Below are positions 5,744 to 6,009 of a stretch of DNA of 6,009 bases, one piece after another. The notes under the pieces are model-generated. The model was not told where the DNA came from, made no database searches, and saw nothing but the letters and a program-made list of their open reading frames with translations. Both the position numbers and the translations under genes were made by a program. The DNA comes from Anaerobacillus sp. GTDB taxonomy: Bacteria; Bacillota; Bacilli; Bacillales; Anaerobacillaceae. The first letter of the stretch is position 1, and each line of letters opens with the position of its first letter. The stretch lies in the NCBI GenBank assembly GCA_007118195.1, contig SKSA01000244.1, positions 1 through 6,009 of the forward strand, read 5' to 3'.

Positions 5744-5764
5744 TTGCGGACATATTGCCCGCAA
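5744..5764 (-). terminator. Weak terminator-like hairpin after the YpbB/RecQ-type gene
   Basis: TTGCGG (5744-5749) pairs with CCGCAA (5759-5764) around a 9-nt loop. On the minus strand it begins about 30 nt after the stop at 5794, and a TTTTT run follows 5 nt past the stem. It may separate the rightmost gene from the kinase remnant; the short stem and displaced T-tract keep confidence low. Confidence 0.35.
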
Positions 5765-5793
5765 CACCATTCTAAAGATGTAAGCGTGCTTGT

Positions 5794-6009
5794 CTATTTA
5801 TTCTTCAAACACAATGCTAATTTAATATGAAAATAACTAATTTCTTCTGGCAATGCTTCCTTTAAAGGCTTCAGCTTCCCATCGCCAATTTCCTCATGTT
5901 TTTTAACAATTAATTCTCGATAGGAAGCAGGGATCACCCTATCCCAATCTAGGTCTAAACCATCCATCGCTCCTTGCACAAGATGTTGTTCAACCGTCGT
6001 TTGTTTTAG
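5794..6009 (-). CDS. C-terminus of a YpbB/RecQ-type protein (HTH_40 domain), partial
   Basis: The minus-strand frame is open to the right edge, giving 71 visible residues and a stop at 5794-5796. The sequence TTVEQHLVQGAMDGLDLDW, then KLKPLKEALPEEISYFHIKLAL, matches the helix-turn-helix domain (HTH_40, PF14493 as I recall it) that closes YpbB proteins and some RecQ helicases: a sTIeeHL recognition helix, an acidic ldld segment, and a LkpikealpeeisYfeIrl tail. In Bacillus, ypbB lies next to the recQ-like helicase gene recS, so a helicase gene may follow outside the window. A GTG at 5979 could be taken as a start, but homology continues upstream of it and no good ribosome binding site precedes it, so it is internal. 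YpbB and RecQ cannot be told apart from this tail, although in a Bacillaceae YpbB is favoured. Confidence 0.72.
   Translation of the reverse strand, partial: LKQTTVEQHLVQGAMDGLDLDWDRVIPASYRELIVKKHEEIGDGKLKPLKEALPEEISYFHIKLALCLKNK

Noticed and set aside
1..6009. CRISPR array, tRNA/rRNA genes, insertion sequences or prophage attachment sites
   Set aside because: No regularly spaced repeats, no tRNA or rRNA sequence and no transposase or terminal inverted repeats were seen on either strand.

Overview
The window looks like the chromosome of a low-GC, endospore-forming member of the Bacillaceae. It carries an alpha/beta-type small acid-soluble spore protein, a DegV-family protein, strong AAGGAGG-type ribosome binding sites and AT-rich intergenic DNA. 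Genus cannot be fixed from the sequence.

Left part (1-3374). The window opens inside a molybdopterin formate dehydrogenase catalytic subunit. Its reading frame is interrupted once, by TGA at 388-390. The TGA sits exactly where the active-site Sec/Cys of this family belongs (N-R-T-TGA-H-A-P-S-V-A-G-L-A) and is followed by a hairpin with the GGUCU apical loop of a bacterial SECIS element. I read 1-2040 as one selenoprotein gene, not as two ORFs or a pseudogene. It ends at a hairpin terminator. Convergent to it is an MFS transporter of the oxalate/formate antiporter (OFA) family, which may move formate or another small carboxylate.

Middle part (3375-4193). A roughly 400-bp AT-rich divergent intergenic region separates the transporter from a small spore operon. 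The region holds two direct repeats, a possible promoter, several inverted repeats and a possible decayed small reading frame. The operon is an alpha/beta SASP followed 8 bp later by a 47-aa basic protein resembling the YfhD family. A candidate sigma-G promoter lies just upstream of the SASP.

Right part (4194-6009). On the minus strand are a degV-family gene (best start a GTG at 5036), then a 57-aa protein matching the single-repeat homing-endonuclease-associated (HNH_repeat) pattern. The latter ends inside a 21-bp perfect hairpin terminator. On the plus strand is the decayed remnant of a deoxynucleoside kinase (dgk-like): good ribosome binding site and TTG start, a one-base frameshift, an intact P-loop, then loss of most of the body. 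The window ends in the C-terminus of a minus-strand gene whose tail matches the helix-turn-helix domain found at the ends of YpbB and some RecQ proteins.

The most notable item is the selenocysteine-encoding formate dehydrogenase. It implies that the genome also carries selA, selB, selC and selD, none of which is in this window.
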